DNA of 64,000 bases, taken from Arthrobacter methylotrophus. GTDB lineage: Bacteria > Actinomycetota > Actinomycetes > Actinomycetales > Micrococcaceae. A model generated the notes under the pieces. The model ran no database searches. It was not told the origin of the DNA and was given only the letters and a program-made list of their open reading frames with translations. The DNA is taken from NCBI RefSeq assembly GCF_039539965.1, contig NZ_BAABED010000001.1, forward strand, positions 1,178,001 through 1,242,000. The letters run 5' to 3'. A program made the position numbers and the translations under genes. Positions 1-7,240 of the stretch are shown piece by piece; the first letter of the stretch is position 1; each line of letters starts with the position of its first letter.

Positions 1-28
1 GGCCCATAACTGAAATTGCGGCGGGCCG

Positions 29-1696
29 TCAAGACTTCAGACGAACGTTTGTAAAAACTTCGTTTAAGACAGGCGACGCGGGGTACTTTTCAACACGGTC
101 GGACAGGGCCAAAGCCGAAATGGGGAAGGCAATCGGGACTGCCGGGACGGTGGCAGCGATCTGGGCGTTGATGGTCTGGTACTGCGAATTGCGGTCCGAG
201 CCGTCGGGGAGCCCCCGTGCACGGTCGATTTTTGAAAAGACCTGCGGATCGCTGTAACCGAACTCGCCGTTGTTGTCACCGAAAAGGGTGCCAACGAAGT
301 TGTCCGGGTCCGAGTAGGCGCCGTTCCAGCCGAGCAAATGAAGTGCATGGTCCCCCGGGGATTGGACCTTCTCGAGGTAGCCGTCATCCCAGTTCACAGG
401 CACTGGCTTGATGTTCAGCCCGATGGCCGTGAGCTCCGCACTGATCTCCGCGTAGATCTTCTCCGGAGTGGGAAGGTAGGCGCGGGTGACGTTGAGCGGG
501 TAGTAGAACTTGAGTTCCTCGCCTTTGTAGCCGGATTTGGCGAGCAGCTCCTTCGCCTTGCCGGGGTCATATCCCAAGGACGGGGCGTTGTTGTTGAAGC
601 CGCTCAGCTTGGGTGGGACGAATTGAGACGCCGGAGAGGTGTTGTCGATGAAGAACTTGTGGATGATGGTGTCCTTGTCGATGGCCATCTCTATGGCCTG
701 GCGCACGCCAAGGTTCTGAAGGGGCGCCACGGACTCGTTCATGCCGAGGTACATCACAGAGAACGGGTCCCGTTGGACGATTTGCATCCCCTTCCTGACC
801 AGTTGATCGAAGGTACCGGCGGTGACGAGGTCGTATCCGTCGATGGTGCCGGCAAGCAGGGCTTGGAGGCGGGCCTGCGGATAATCGAAGGGAATGAAAT
901 TGACCGTGGCTATCTCTCCACGGTCTCCCCAGTATCCCTTGTAGCTAGTGAGTGTGATCCGGTCTGCGGTCCACGAAGAGAAGGCGTAGGGACCTGTACC
1001 CACCGGGTGGGAAGCATAGGACGACGCCGGCTGTCCTCCCAGCTTTTTGTCCAGGACGTTGGCATTGCCGTCAGACAAGGCTTTTGGGGAAGACATGGCG
1101 AAAGCAGGCAGGGTCAGGGCTTGAAGGAAGCCGGTGAAGGGCTTGCTCAGGTTGATTTGGACGTGGTCGCCAGAGACAACCTTGCAGTTCTTGAAGATTG
1201 ACAGCGATGGTTCGTCCGAGAAGGACTTGAAGACGCTCTTGAAGGGGATCCCTGGTGCCTGCTGGCGAAGGGTTGCCGGGAAGTTGAACCAACGATTGAA
1301 GTTACTACACACGGCGGCTGCATCAAACGCGGTTCCGTCCTGGAAGGTGACCTTTGACCGCAGCGTGAAATCGTAGCTGAGTCCGTCATTCCCTTGCGAC
1401 CACGCTGTGGCCAGCAGAGGAGTTGGCTGGCCGGTGGAGGCGTCGACTCCCACAAGGCCTTCCATCACTTGCCGGGTGACGCGATACGACTCCGAGTCGT
1501 TCGTCAGGGCAGGGTCGAGTCCCAGGGGCATCGACGGAGTGCCGAAGTTGAAGGTCTTGCTCGGCTCCGCCTGGGTGCCGCTTCCGGCCGATGTTGACGG
1601 AGCAGGTCCTGGATTGGCTGTGCACGAGGCCAAAGCCACGGCCAGAAGGCCTGCGCCGATTTGGAGCGTAACTCGGCGAAGCTTGCTGCTTACCAC
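29..1696 (-). CDS. ABC transporter substrate-binding lipoprotein (peptide/nickel family 5)
   Basis: Probable extracytoplasmic binding protein of an ABC importer for peptides or similar solutes (SBP_bac_5, the DppA/OppA type). The 555-residue length is normal for this family. It starts at GTG preceded by GAGGGG at good spacing. The N-terminus is a lipoprotein signal: basic residues, a hydrophobic stretch and a lipobox ALASC with Cys25, so it should be lipid-anchored on the outer membrane face. Family-typical phrases include VGTGPYAFSSW and DAHL-like C-terminal segments around LLGWNGAYSDPDNF. No permease or ATPase genes lie downstream inside the window (the window edge is 28 bases away), so the transported solute cannot be assigned. 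Confidence 0.9.
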   Translation of the reverse strand: MVSSKLRRVTLQIGAGLLAVALASCTANPGPAPSTSAGSGTQAEPSKTFNFGTPSMPLGLDPALTNDSESYRVTRQVMEGLVGVDASTGQPTPLLATAWSQGNDGLSYDFTLRSKVTFQDGTAFDAAAVCSNFNRWFNFPATLRQQAPGIPFKSVFKSFSDEPSLSIFKNCKVVSGDHVQINLSKPFTGFLQALTLPAFAMSSPKALSDGNANVLDKKLGGQPASSYASHPVGTGPYAFSSWTADRITLTSYKGYWGDRGEIATVNFIPFDYPQARLQALLAGTIDGYDLVTAGTFDQLVRKGMQIVQRDPFSVMYLGMNESVAPLQNLGVRQAIEMAIDKDTIIHKFFIDNTSPASQFVPPKLSGFNNNAPSLGYDPGKAKELLAKSGYKGEELKFYYPLNVTRAYLPTPEKIYAEISAELTAIGLNIKPVPVNWDDGYLEKVQSPGDHALHLLGWNGAYSDPDNFVGTLFGDNNGEFGYSDPQVFSKIDRARGLPDGSDRNSQYQTINAQIAATVPAVPIAFPISALALSDRVEKYPASPVLNEVFTNVRLKS

Positions 1697-1790
1697 TCTT
1701 GTCCCCTCAAGGCAGTCGGACGGGCTGGGGCCCTCGGCAGCCGGGCCGCGGGCCAGTCTAGTTCAGGGCCCTGGGTCCTGGCTGAAAACG

Positions 1791-1823
1791 GGAAGTGCCC
1801 CGATCAAGGACCGGGACACTTCC
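1791..1823 (-). terminator. Terminator of tRNA-Leu
   Basis: Inverted repeat (GGAAGTG.CCCGG type arms) immediately 3' of the tRNA-Leu gene on the minus strand, followed in that direction by CCCGTTTT. The remaining bases between 1697 and this hairpin show no gene. Confidence 0.65.
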
Positions 1824-1828
1824 CTGTG

Positions 1829-1910
1829 TGCGCAAGGGGGGACTTGAACCCCCACGCCCGAAGGCACAGGAACCTAAATCCTGCGTGTCTGCCAATTTCA
1901 CCACTCGCGC
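1829..1910 (-). tRNA. tRNA-Leu (UAG)
   Basis: Read on the minus strand this 82-base segment folds as a class II tRNA: acceptor GCGCGAG pairs with CTTGCGC, the discriminator base is A, the variable arm is long, and the T-arm contains GGTTCAAGTCC. The anticodon loop is TTTAGGT, giving anticodon TAG (UAG), which reads CUN leucine codons. CCA is not encoded. The flanks 1911-2028 hold no recognisable gene. Confidence 0.95.
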
Positions 1911-2028
1911 AGGCGTCGGTGCGTTGGCCTGGAAGCAGATTTCGTGCTCCGGGCCATATACCGGCCTCCATTGTACCCGCGGTTAGCCCCAAGCTGTCCC
2001 AGCCAGGAACGACGCCGCGCAGAGGGAA

Positions 2029-2505
2029 CTACTTGTTGTTGAGCTTGAGGTCCCTGAGGAGCTTTCCGACATGGCCGGTAGCCCGCACGTTGTACTGCGC
2101 CACCGCCACCTTGCCGTCGGGGTCGACAACGATGGTTGAGCGGATCAGCCCTTGGTAAGTGCGGCCGTAGTTCTTCTTTTCGCCCCACGCCGCATACGCG
2201 TCGGCCACGTGATGCCCTTCGTCCGACAGGAGGGGAAACGTCAGTGATTCCTCGGCCGCGAACTTTTCCAGATCCTTCACCGGGTCCGGAGAGACCCCAA
2301 GGACCTCGTAACCGGCATCCTGCAGGACTGCCAGGGAGTCGCGGAAATCACAAGCCTGTTGTGCACATGCCGGGGTGGATGCCGCCGGGTAGAAGTAGAT
2401 GACTGTATTGCGGCCACGATAAGAGGCCAGGGCGACCTCGTGGCCATGATGGTCCTTCAGGGTGAAATCGGGGGCGGTATCACCCGGAATAAGTCGTTCG
2501 GCCAA
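2029..2505 (-). CDS. bcp: Thioredoxin-dependent peroxiredoxin (Bcp/PrxQ)
   Basis: Cytoplasmic thiol peroxidase reducing H2O2 and organic hydroperoxides with thioredoxin. I place the start at TTG (2505) because AAGGAG lies six bases upstream; the frame is open further upstream but that extension (MLSGRGRKR...) does not look like the family. From this start the protein is 158 residues, normal for Bcp. GDTAPDFTL opens the domain, and STPACAQQACDF carries the peroxidatic Cys47 and resolving Cys52, the spacing of the atypical two-cysteine PrxQ class. It is divergent from the MarR regulator, with a 114-base shared intergenic region, so redox control by that regulator is possible but not shown. Confidence 0.93.
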   Translation of the reverse strand: MAERLIPGDTAPDFTLKDHHGHEVALASYRGRNTVIYFYPAASTPACAQQACDFRDSLAVLQDAGYEVLGVSPDPVKDLEKFAAEESLTFPLLSDEGHHVADAYAAWGEKKNYGRTYQGLIRSTIVVDPDGKVAVAQYNVRATGHVGKLLRDLKLNNK

Positions 2506-2606
2506 GATGTGCTCCTTATTGCGTTTTCGTCCGCGCCCACTCAGCATAATGACGAGCTGTCCGCTTCCCGAATTGAATCCGGGCGCAAGCTGTTCATTGC
2601 GGTCGA

Positions 2607-2612
2607 TATACT
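2607..2612 (+). promoter_or_regulatory. -10 element of the MarR gene, leaderless type
   Basis: TATACT ends seven bases before the ATG at 2620, so transcription would begin at or next to the start codon. No ribosome binding site precedes the ATG. No good -35 is visible. Confidence 0.55.
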
Positions 2613-2619
2613 AACCCTT

Positions 2620-3096
2620 ATGCCTGATATGGAACGGTGGCCCACCGGGCGCCTGCTGTCCACAGCGGCGCGGCTCGTGGAGCACGCTTGGAACGAGAAA
2701 CTGCGCGGTATGGGGCTGACTCACGCCGGAGTCATTGTCATGGAAGTCCTTGCCGTAAAGGGACCCACCACCCAATCCATGCTCGCCCAGATTGTTCGCG
2801 TGCAGGCGCAGACGATGGGCAAGACGCTCACCAGGTTGGAGACCCACGGCCATATCAGCCGTACGCGCAGCATCTCGGACCGTCGAAGCCAGGTGGTCAG
2901 CCTGACCGAAGCGGGGGAGCGTACACTCGGGCTCGCCACGCAATTGGAAGGTGAAGTGCTTGCGCCTGTTCCGGTGGATACGGCCAAACTGCGGCGGGAA
3001 CTCCAGGCTTTGGTGCGTGAGCTGGCAAACAGTGGTTCCTCGGCCGTTGTACATGACATTGTCGCAGTCGCGGCGCCCGGGGAAGTCTCCGACTGA
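2620..3096 (+). CDS. MarR family winged-helix transcriptional regulator
   Basis: DNA-binding dimeric regulator of 158 residues. The winged helix is visible: QSMLAQIVRVQAQTMGKTL is the helix-turn-helix and DRRSQVVSLTEAGERTL is the beta wing, with the DxRS motif typical of MarR proteins. The ATG at 2620 is preferred because a TATACT -10 box lies immediately upstream and the region before it has no coding character, although the frame is open for 87 more codons. It is divergent from bcp. The ligand is unknown; MarR proteins next to peroxiredoxins are often redox-responsive, but only two cysteine-free segments of DNA-binding domain are seen here, so that is inference only. Confidence 0.88.
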   Translation: MPDMERWPTGRLLSTAARLVEHAWNEKLRGMGLTHAGVIVMEVLAVKGPTTQSMLAQIVRVQAQTMGKTLTRLETHGHISRTRSISDRRSQVVSLTEAGERTLGLATQLEGEVLAPVPVDTAKLRRELQALVRELANSGSSAVVHDIVAVAAPGEVSD

Positions 3097-3141
3097 GCTT
3101 TGGCTCGCTCGTTCATCCGGTGCGGAGCTGGCCGAACGACA

Positions 3142-3178
3142 AAGATCCCTGGAGGGCGTTTCGCCGTCCAGGGATCTT
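3142..3178. terminator. Bidirectional terminator between marR and tRNA-Lys
   Basis: Strong hairpin with 16-18 base arms (AGATCCCTGGA and its complement, one mismatch) and a short loop. It has T-rich sequence on both sides, TCTTCCTTTT on the plus strand and CTTTGTCGTT on the minus strand, and lies between convergent units. Confidence 0.75.
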
Positions 3179-3186
3179 CCTTTTGG

Positions 3187-3259
3187 TGCACCCCCCGGGA
3201 CTTGAACCCGGAACCCATTGATTAAGAGTCAATTGCTCTGCCAATTGAGCTAGAGGTGC
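3187..3259 (-). tRNA. tRNA-Lys (CUU), copy 1
   Basis: 73-base minus-strand tRNA. Acceptor GCACCTC pairs with GGGGTGC, the anticodon stem-loop is TTGACTCTTAATCAA with anticodon CTT, and the T-arm contains GGTTCAAGTCC. Identical in sequence to the copy at 3333-3405. Confidence 0.95.
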
Positions 3260-3290
3260 AATTGTTTGTTGCTCACGACGCAAAGAAATA

Positions 3291-3320
3291 ACCCTTGGGC
3301 GGCTAGCGCCGCCCAAGGGT
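3291..3320 (-). terminator. Terminator of tRNA-Lys copy 2
   Basis: Perfect 13-base inverted repeat ACCCTTGGGCGGC with a 4-base loop, just 3' of the second tRNA-Lys on the minus strand and followed in that direction by TATTTCTTT. Confidence 0.8.
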
Positions 3321-3332
3321 CCTTCCCTTTGG

Positions 3333-3405
3333 TGCACCCCCCGGGACTTGAACCCGGAACCCATTGATTAAGAGTCAATTGCTCTGCCAATTGAGCTAGA
3401 GGTGC
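3333..3405 (-). tRNA. tRNA-Lys (CUU), copy 2
   Basis: 73-base minus-strand tRNA identical to copy 1, anticodon CTT. Its own terminator follows, so the two copies are separate transcription units or a processed pair. Confidence 0.95.
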
Positions 3406-3479
3406 ATCTGTTGATTTCAATCAGCTGAAGGCTTTTCTTCCCTCGTTGATCTCCGCAACGACATGTAACTCTACACGAC

Positions 3480-3950
3480 ACTTGCCGAAGTGTGAAATCG
3501 AACTGAGCCCCTCGGCCGCCCTTGGCGGGGAGGCTTCAGGAGTAGCGCGAAATCAGGGTTTTGGTTGTTGCTCGGGACCCGCAGGGTGCCGCCCGGCTCC
3601 ATGCTGCTCGGTGAGAAATCCGCCGTCGACGGCCGGACCACTGGCACGGGTTTTCCACCGGGGGCAAGCCGCAGGAACTTTCCGCCAAGCGCAATGCGGT
3701 CCTGAGCCTGCCCCCGGGCGCTGTGAATCTCCTGTGCCGACGTATAGGAAGACGTAGAGGAAACCGTCGGGACCGAAGCGGAAGCGACCGCCGTCGTGGG
3801 TTGGGGCTTTGGGAAAGCCGGAGAAGGTGACGTCGGGCGTGCCGAGGCTCAACCGCCCGTCCGCGGCCCCGGCAGGCCACCTTCACCTGCGGGCACGACG
3901 CCGGGAAACTCGCCGACCGCCGTAGCTCCGATTATCGCCGATTCCTCCGC
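3480..3950 (-). pseudogene. Decayed PQQ-dependent sugar dehydrogenase (GSDH family) remnant
   Basis: Three consecutive minus-strand blocks in different frames match the order of the glucose/sorbosone dehydrogenase beta-propeller. Near 3945-3875: VGEFPGVVPAGEGGLPG, then a stop codon. Near 3850-3735: FSGFPKAPTHDGGRFRFGPD followed by FLYVGTGDS. Near 3720-3640: AQDRIALGGKFLRL. In an intact protein these belong to one frame with some 40 more residues between blocks 1 and 2. A 12-base near-duplication (FLYV twice) interrupts block 2. The N-terminal start, most of the propeller and a single reading frame are missing, so no functional product is expected. It abuts the 3' end of the sunset-domain gene. 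Confidence 0.72.
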
Positions 3951-4894
3951 GGCGGCCGGAAACCGGCTGCTTCGGCGTGGGCACTCGAAACAAACCAGAC
4001 CTCGGCCTTGACCTCGTCGTAGGACGGACTGTCTTCATCGTGGTAGGTCATGGTGTCGGCGTTTCCCTTGACGGCATAGCCATCAGGTCCGCTTCCATCC
4101 GCAGCGGCAGCAGCCGAGCCCTCACCATACGGCTGCTCGGCGGCAAGATGCCCGCCCAGCAGAACCGCGTCAGTGGATTCCGGAGCAGCGTCGACAGTTT
4201 CCGCCGCGGCGGATTCCGCACCTGGAAGCGTTGGTGCATGCGGGTCCGTGTACTCGTGGTGGTGGCTCGGAGCGCCGGCACCTCCCTGGGCGCCGCCTTC
4301 GCTCCATGTGACTTCCCATTCGGCGCTATCTGCCAGCTGCCCGGGGGTGGCTGGTTGAGGTGTTTCCGATCCGGTGCCCGGCGCCAGGTGACTCGCTGGG
4401 GCGGCGGGACCGGAAGGTCCGGCATCGGCCGGCGTGACGTCGTCGGCTGTCACGCCGCCTTCGGGTTCCGGTTCGGGAGCGCCTTGTTCGGGGGCTTCTT
4501 CCTCGGACAGCACGGGCTCTGCAAGCGTGGGCTCGTCGAAAATCGGCTCCCCGGGAACGCTTCCGGCAGCTGGTGACTCTGGCGGGGTGTCCATCCCGGA
4601 TGCGTGGGGTGGGACAGGGCGCTCCCAGTCGTCGACGTCGCCCGGTTCAGAGTCGCCCGGTTCAGATGCGGGTTCGGTGGCGAGTTTCGATTCGGACGCC
4701 GGCACGGTTTCGGGCTCTGGTGCCGCCGTGCGTTCCTCGGCCAAGTCTTGTCCGGCGGTTGGTGACGAGGCGGCTTGCGACGGCGCGGACCCTGCCACGC
4801 CGCTCGAAGAAGACTTCGCGCTGTTGCGGCTCAAGAGCCACCAGACAACCGCGACGATCAACACAATGACGATAACCCAGATCAACCAATCCAT
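3932..4894 (-). CDS. Membrane-anchored protein with C-terminal sunset domain
   Basis: 320 residues. Residues 3-21 form one membrane helix (WLIWVIVIVLIVAVVWWLL), followed by about 220 residues of low-complexity Pro/Ala/Glu-rich linker. The last ~60 residues (AADGSGPDGYAVKGNADTM, then YHDEDSPSYDEVKAEVWF) match what is annotated in actinobacteria as a sunset domain, a short module of unknown function usually at the C-terminus of exported or membrane proteins. Topology is probably a short outside N-terminus with a long tail on one side of the membrane; the sequence does not settle which. The role is unknown. The gene runs divergently from ilvD. The C-terminal few residues (RPPRRNRR) lie where the neighbouring pseudogene begins. 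Confidence 0.82.
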   Translation of the reverse strand: MDWLIWVIVIVLIVAVVWWLLSRNSAKSSSSGVAGSAPSQAASSPTAGQDLAEERTAAPEPETVPASESKLATEPASEPGDSEPGDVDDWERPVPPHASGMDTPPESPAAGSVPGEPIFDEPTLAEPVLSEEEAPEQGAPEPEPEGGVTADDVTPADAGPSGPAAPASHLAPGTGSETPQPATPGQLADSAEWEVTWSEGGAQGGAGAPSHHHEYTDPHAPTLPGAESAAAETVDAAPESTDAVLLGGHLAAEQPYGEGSAAAAADGSGPDGYAVKGNADTMTYHDEDSPSYDEVKAEVWFVSSAHAEAAGFRPPRRNRR

Positions 4895-4998
4895 GGGAGG
4901 AGCCCTTCTGTTCGAGTGGCACAGGTGTCGTGATTTGACGTTACGTCCGCGCCACGGGGCTGTCTAGCACGGCCTATCGATTCGAGGCGTCCCGGCAG

Positions 4999-5051
4999 AT
5001 TTCATGCATTGGGATGCCTGTCCACTATTTGCATGAAATATTGCATGAATT
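4999..5051 (+). promoter_or_regulatory. Three-copy operator-like motif TGCATGAAAT upstream of ilvD
   Basis: ATTTCATGCA at 4999-5008 is the exact reverse complement of TGCATGAAAT at 5030-5039, and a third copy TGCATGAATT follows at 5042-5051, 12 bases on. This stands out as AT-rich in a GC-rich region between the sunset-domain gene and ilvD. I do not recognise the regulator. Confidence 0.5.
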
Positions 5052-5107
5052 AGCACTGAATTTGCCTCCACCCGCCCGCCGTGCTCGTGGCCACAACTCA
5101 AGAGTCA

Positions 5108-5113
5108 TAGACT
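5108..5113 (+). promoter_or_regulatory. -10 element of ilvD, leaderless type
   Basis: TAGACT, seven bases before the ATG at 5121. No ribosome binding site is present before either that ATG or the in-frame GTG at 5115. Confidence 0.5.
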
Positions 5114-5120
5114 CGTGCCC

Positions 5121-6842
5121 ATGAGTGAGCACACCCCCATTGCGTCAGACAGCCAGCCGGACATCAAGCCACGTAGCCGGGTGGTAACGGATGGCATTCA
5201 TGCCGCTCCCGCGCGAGGCATGTTCCGGGCCGTAGGCATGGGCGATGCTGACTTCGCCAAGCCCCAGATCGGTGTCGCGAGTTCGTGGAACGAAATTACG
5301 CCGTGCAACCTCTCGCTGAACCGCCTCGCCCAGGGCGCCAAGGAAGGCGTTCACGCCGGCGGCGGGTTTCCGATGCAGTTCGGCACTATTTCCGTGTCGG
5401 ACGGCATTTCCATGGGACACGAGGGCATGCACTTCTCCCTGGTTTCGCGCGAAGTCATTGCCGACTCCGTCGAGACCGTCATGCAGGCCGAACGCATCGA
5501 CGGCTCCGTTTTGCTGGCCGGTTGCGACAAGTCCCTTCCGGGCATGCTCATGGCTGCCGCCCGCCTGGACCTGGCCAGTGTCTTCCTGTACGCCGGTTCC
5601 ATCATGCCCGGATGGGTCAAGCTCGAGGACGGCTCAGAGAAGGAAGTCACCCTCATTGACGCCTTCGAAGCCGTGGGTGCGTGCGCCGCCGGCAAGATGA
5701 GCAGGGGCGACCTGGACCGCATCGAACGCGCCATTTGCCCGGGCGAGGGTGCCTGCGGCGGCATGTACACGGCCAACACCATGGCGTGCATCGGCGAAGC
5801 GCTCGGCATGTCCCTGCCGGGCTCTGCAGCCCCGCCCTCGGCAGACCGCCGTCGTGATGATTTTGCCCGCAGGTCCGGCGAGGCAGTGGTCAACCTGCTC
5901 CGCCTCGGCATCACCGCCAGGGACATCATGACCAAGAAGGCGTTCGAGAACGCCATCGCCGTCACGATGGCCTTCGGCGGGTCCACCAACGCGGTCCTGC
6001 ACCTGCTCGCGATCGCCCGCGAAGCCGAGGTCGAACTGACCCTGGATGACTTCAACCGCATCGGCGACAAGATCCCGCACCTGGGCGACCTCAAGCCCTT
6101 CGGCCGCTATGTGATGACCGATGTCGACAGGATCGGCGGCGTGCCGGTCATCATGAAGGCACTGCTCGACGCCGGGCTGCTGCACGGGGACTGCCTGACC
6201 GTCACGGGCAAGACCCTTGCGGAGAACCTGGCTTCCATCAACCCGCCGGACCTGGACGGCAAGATTCTGCGCGCCCTGGACAACCCGATCCACAAGACCG
6301 GCGGCATCACCATCCTGCACGGCTCCATGGCCCCGGAAGGCGCCGTCGTCAAGAGCGCAGGCTTCGACGCCGACGTCTTCGAAGGCACCGCCCGCGTGTT
6401 CGAACGCGAACAAGGTGCCCTCGACGCCCTGGACAAGGGCCAGATCATGGCCGGGGACGTCGTCGTGATCCGCTACGAAGGACCCAAGGGCGGCCCGGGC
6501 ATGCGTGAGATGCTCGCCATCACCGGCGCCATCAAGGGCGCGGGCCTGGGCAAGGACGTGCTCCTGCTCACCGATGGCCGCTTCTCCGGCGGCACCACCG
6601 GCCTGTGCATCGGCCACGTTGCGCCGGAAGCTGCCGACGGCGGACCCATCGCCTTCGTCAAGGACGGCGACAAAATCCGCGTGGACATCGCCGCCCGCTC
6701 CTTCGACCTCCTGGTCGACGACGCCGAACTCGAGTCCCGCAAGACCGGCTGGGAACCCCTCCCGGCCAAGTTCACCAAGGGAGTCCTCGCCAAATACGCC
6801 AAACTCGTCCACAGCGCCTCCACGGGCGCCTACTGCGGGTAA
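5121..6842 (+). CDS. ilvD: Dihydroxy-acid dehydratase
   Basis: Third enzyme of isoleucine and valine synthesis: dehydrates 2,3-dihydroxy-3-methylbutanoate or -pentanoate to the 2-keto acid, with an Fe-S cluster and Mg2+. About 573 residues, normal for the actinobacterial form. Cluster ligand region cysteines are in [18 protein letters not shown] and [19 protein letters not shown]; the C-terminal [19 protein letters not shown] is family-specific. The ATG at 5121 is preferred over the GTG six bases upstream because the TAGACT box would start transcription there. It is transcribed alone and separated from the ilvB leader by a large palindrome, so it is probably regulated separately from ilvBHC. 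Confidence 0.97.
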   Translation: MSEHTPIASDSQPDIKPRSRVVTDGIHAAPARGMFRAVGMGDADFAKPQIGVASSWNEITPCNLSLNRLAQGAKEGVHAGGGFPMQFGTISVSDGISMGHEGMHFSLVSREVIADSVETVMQAERIDGSVLLAGCDKSLPGMLMAAARLDLASVFLYAGSIMPGWVKLEDGSEKEVTLIDAFEAVGACAAGKMSRGDLDRIERAICPGEGACGGMYTANTMACIGEALGMSLPGSAAPPSADRRRDDFARRSGEAVVNLLRLGITARDIMTKKAFENAIAVTMAFGGSTNAVLHLLAIAREAEVELTLDDFNRIGDKIPHLGDLKPFGRYVMTDVDRIGGVPVIMKALLDAGLLHGDCLTVTGKTLAENLASINPPDLDGKILRALDNPIHKTGGITILHGSMAPEGAVVKSAGFDADVFEGTARVFEREQGALDALDKGQIMAGDVVVIRYEGPKGGPGMREMLAITGAIKGAGLGKDVLLLTDGRFSGGTTGLCIGHVAPEAADGGPIAFVKDGDKIRVDIAARSFDLLVDDAELESRKTGWEPLPAKFTKGVLAKYAKLVHSASTGAYCG

Positions 6843-6862
6843 CAATCCTGATAGCGCCCGTT

Positions 6863-6930
6863 GCCCAACTAACTCGCACTTGTTGTCGTTTTGAGCCCTC
6901 AGAACGACAACAGCTGCGAGTTAGTTGGGC
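6863..6930. repeat. Long intergenic palindrome after ilvD (REP-like; possible terminator)
   Basis: Arms of 28 bases at 6863-6890 and 6903-6930 match at 26 positions around a 12-base loop. Outer arm sequence is GCCCAACTAACTCGCA. There is no T-run, so the main identity may be a dispersed palindromic repeat rather than a classical terminator, though the fold would be very stable in RNA. Confidence 0.75.
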
Positions 6931-6957
6931 GGAGGGTCCGGCAGGCGGACATTAATG

Positions 6958-6972
6958 TCCAAATAGTGAGAT
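6958..6972 (+). promoter_or_regulatory. Candidate LtbR/NdgR site upstream of ilvB
   Basis: TCCAAATAGTGAGAT, nearly the same as the site before leuB (TTCAAATGGTGAGAC) and sharing CAA-N4-TGAGA with the palindrome before leuC. It lies just upstream of the TTGACA box of the ilvB leader promoter. Confidence 0.5.
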
Positions 6973-6986
6973 AGGGTGTTACTCAA

Positions 6987-7016
6987 TTGACACGAATCTC
7001 ACTCAGAGGGAACACT
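6987..7016 (+). promoter_or_regulatory. Promoter of the ilvBHC operon
   Basis: Consensus -35 TTGACA at 6987-6992, 18-base spacer, -10 AACACT at 7011-7016. Transcription would start at about 7023, the first base of the leader-peptide ATG, so the leader peptide mRNA would be leaderless. Confidence 0.6.
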
Positions 7017-7022
7017 GAACGC

Positions 7023-7079
7023 ATGATCACATTCGTTACTGTCGGCGTCGTCGTACTTACCAAGCGCGTGGCCTTGTAG
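7023..7079 (+). CDS. ilvB leader peptide (attenuator)
   Basis: Eighteen-codon reading frame encoding MITFVTVGVVVLTKRVAL, then TAG. Seven of the 18 residues are Val, Leu or Ile, the end products of the pathway, including a Val-Val-Val-Leu run. A terminator hairpin with a T-tract follows 28 bases after the stop and ilvB starts about 100 bases beyond that. This is the arrangement of ribosome-mediated transcription attenuation described for actinobacterial ilvB operons: scarcity of charged tRNA-Val/Leu/Ile stalls the ribosome and prevents termination. No ribosome binding site precedes the ATG, fitting a leaderless start at the predicted transcription start. Too short for most gene finders. Confidence 0.82.
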   Translation: MITFVTVGVVVLTKRVAL

Positions 7080-7106
7080 CCCGACTGGTAACGAACCGTC
7101 ACGCGC

Positions 7107-7144
7107 AACCCCTCGAAGAGCCGCAAGGCTGAGGGGTTTTTTTA
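7107..7144 (+). terminator. Attenuator terminator of ilvBHC
   Basis: AACCCCTC pairs with GAGGGGTT around a GC-rich loop, followed by seven T residues and ATTT. It stands between the leader peptide and ilvB, so it must be conditional. Confidence 0.85.
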
Positions 7145-7240
7145 TTTCCCGCTGGGGAGAGCGCACTAAGCACCAACCCGCATGAACGCAGTACCAAGCA
7201 GTACCTTTCACTAATTGAAGATCCCCAAAGGAAGAGTCCG

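Noticed and set aside
338..1201. Plus-strand frame across the binding-protein gene
   Set aside because: The minus-strand protein has a signal peptide, lipobox and family segments; the plus frame has no features.
5634..6845. 403-codon open frame antisense to ilvD
   Set aside because: It lies entirely inside ilvD on the opposite strand. High GC leaves long shadow frames, and the translation has no recognisable family and no ribosome binding site.
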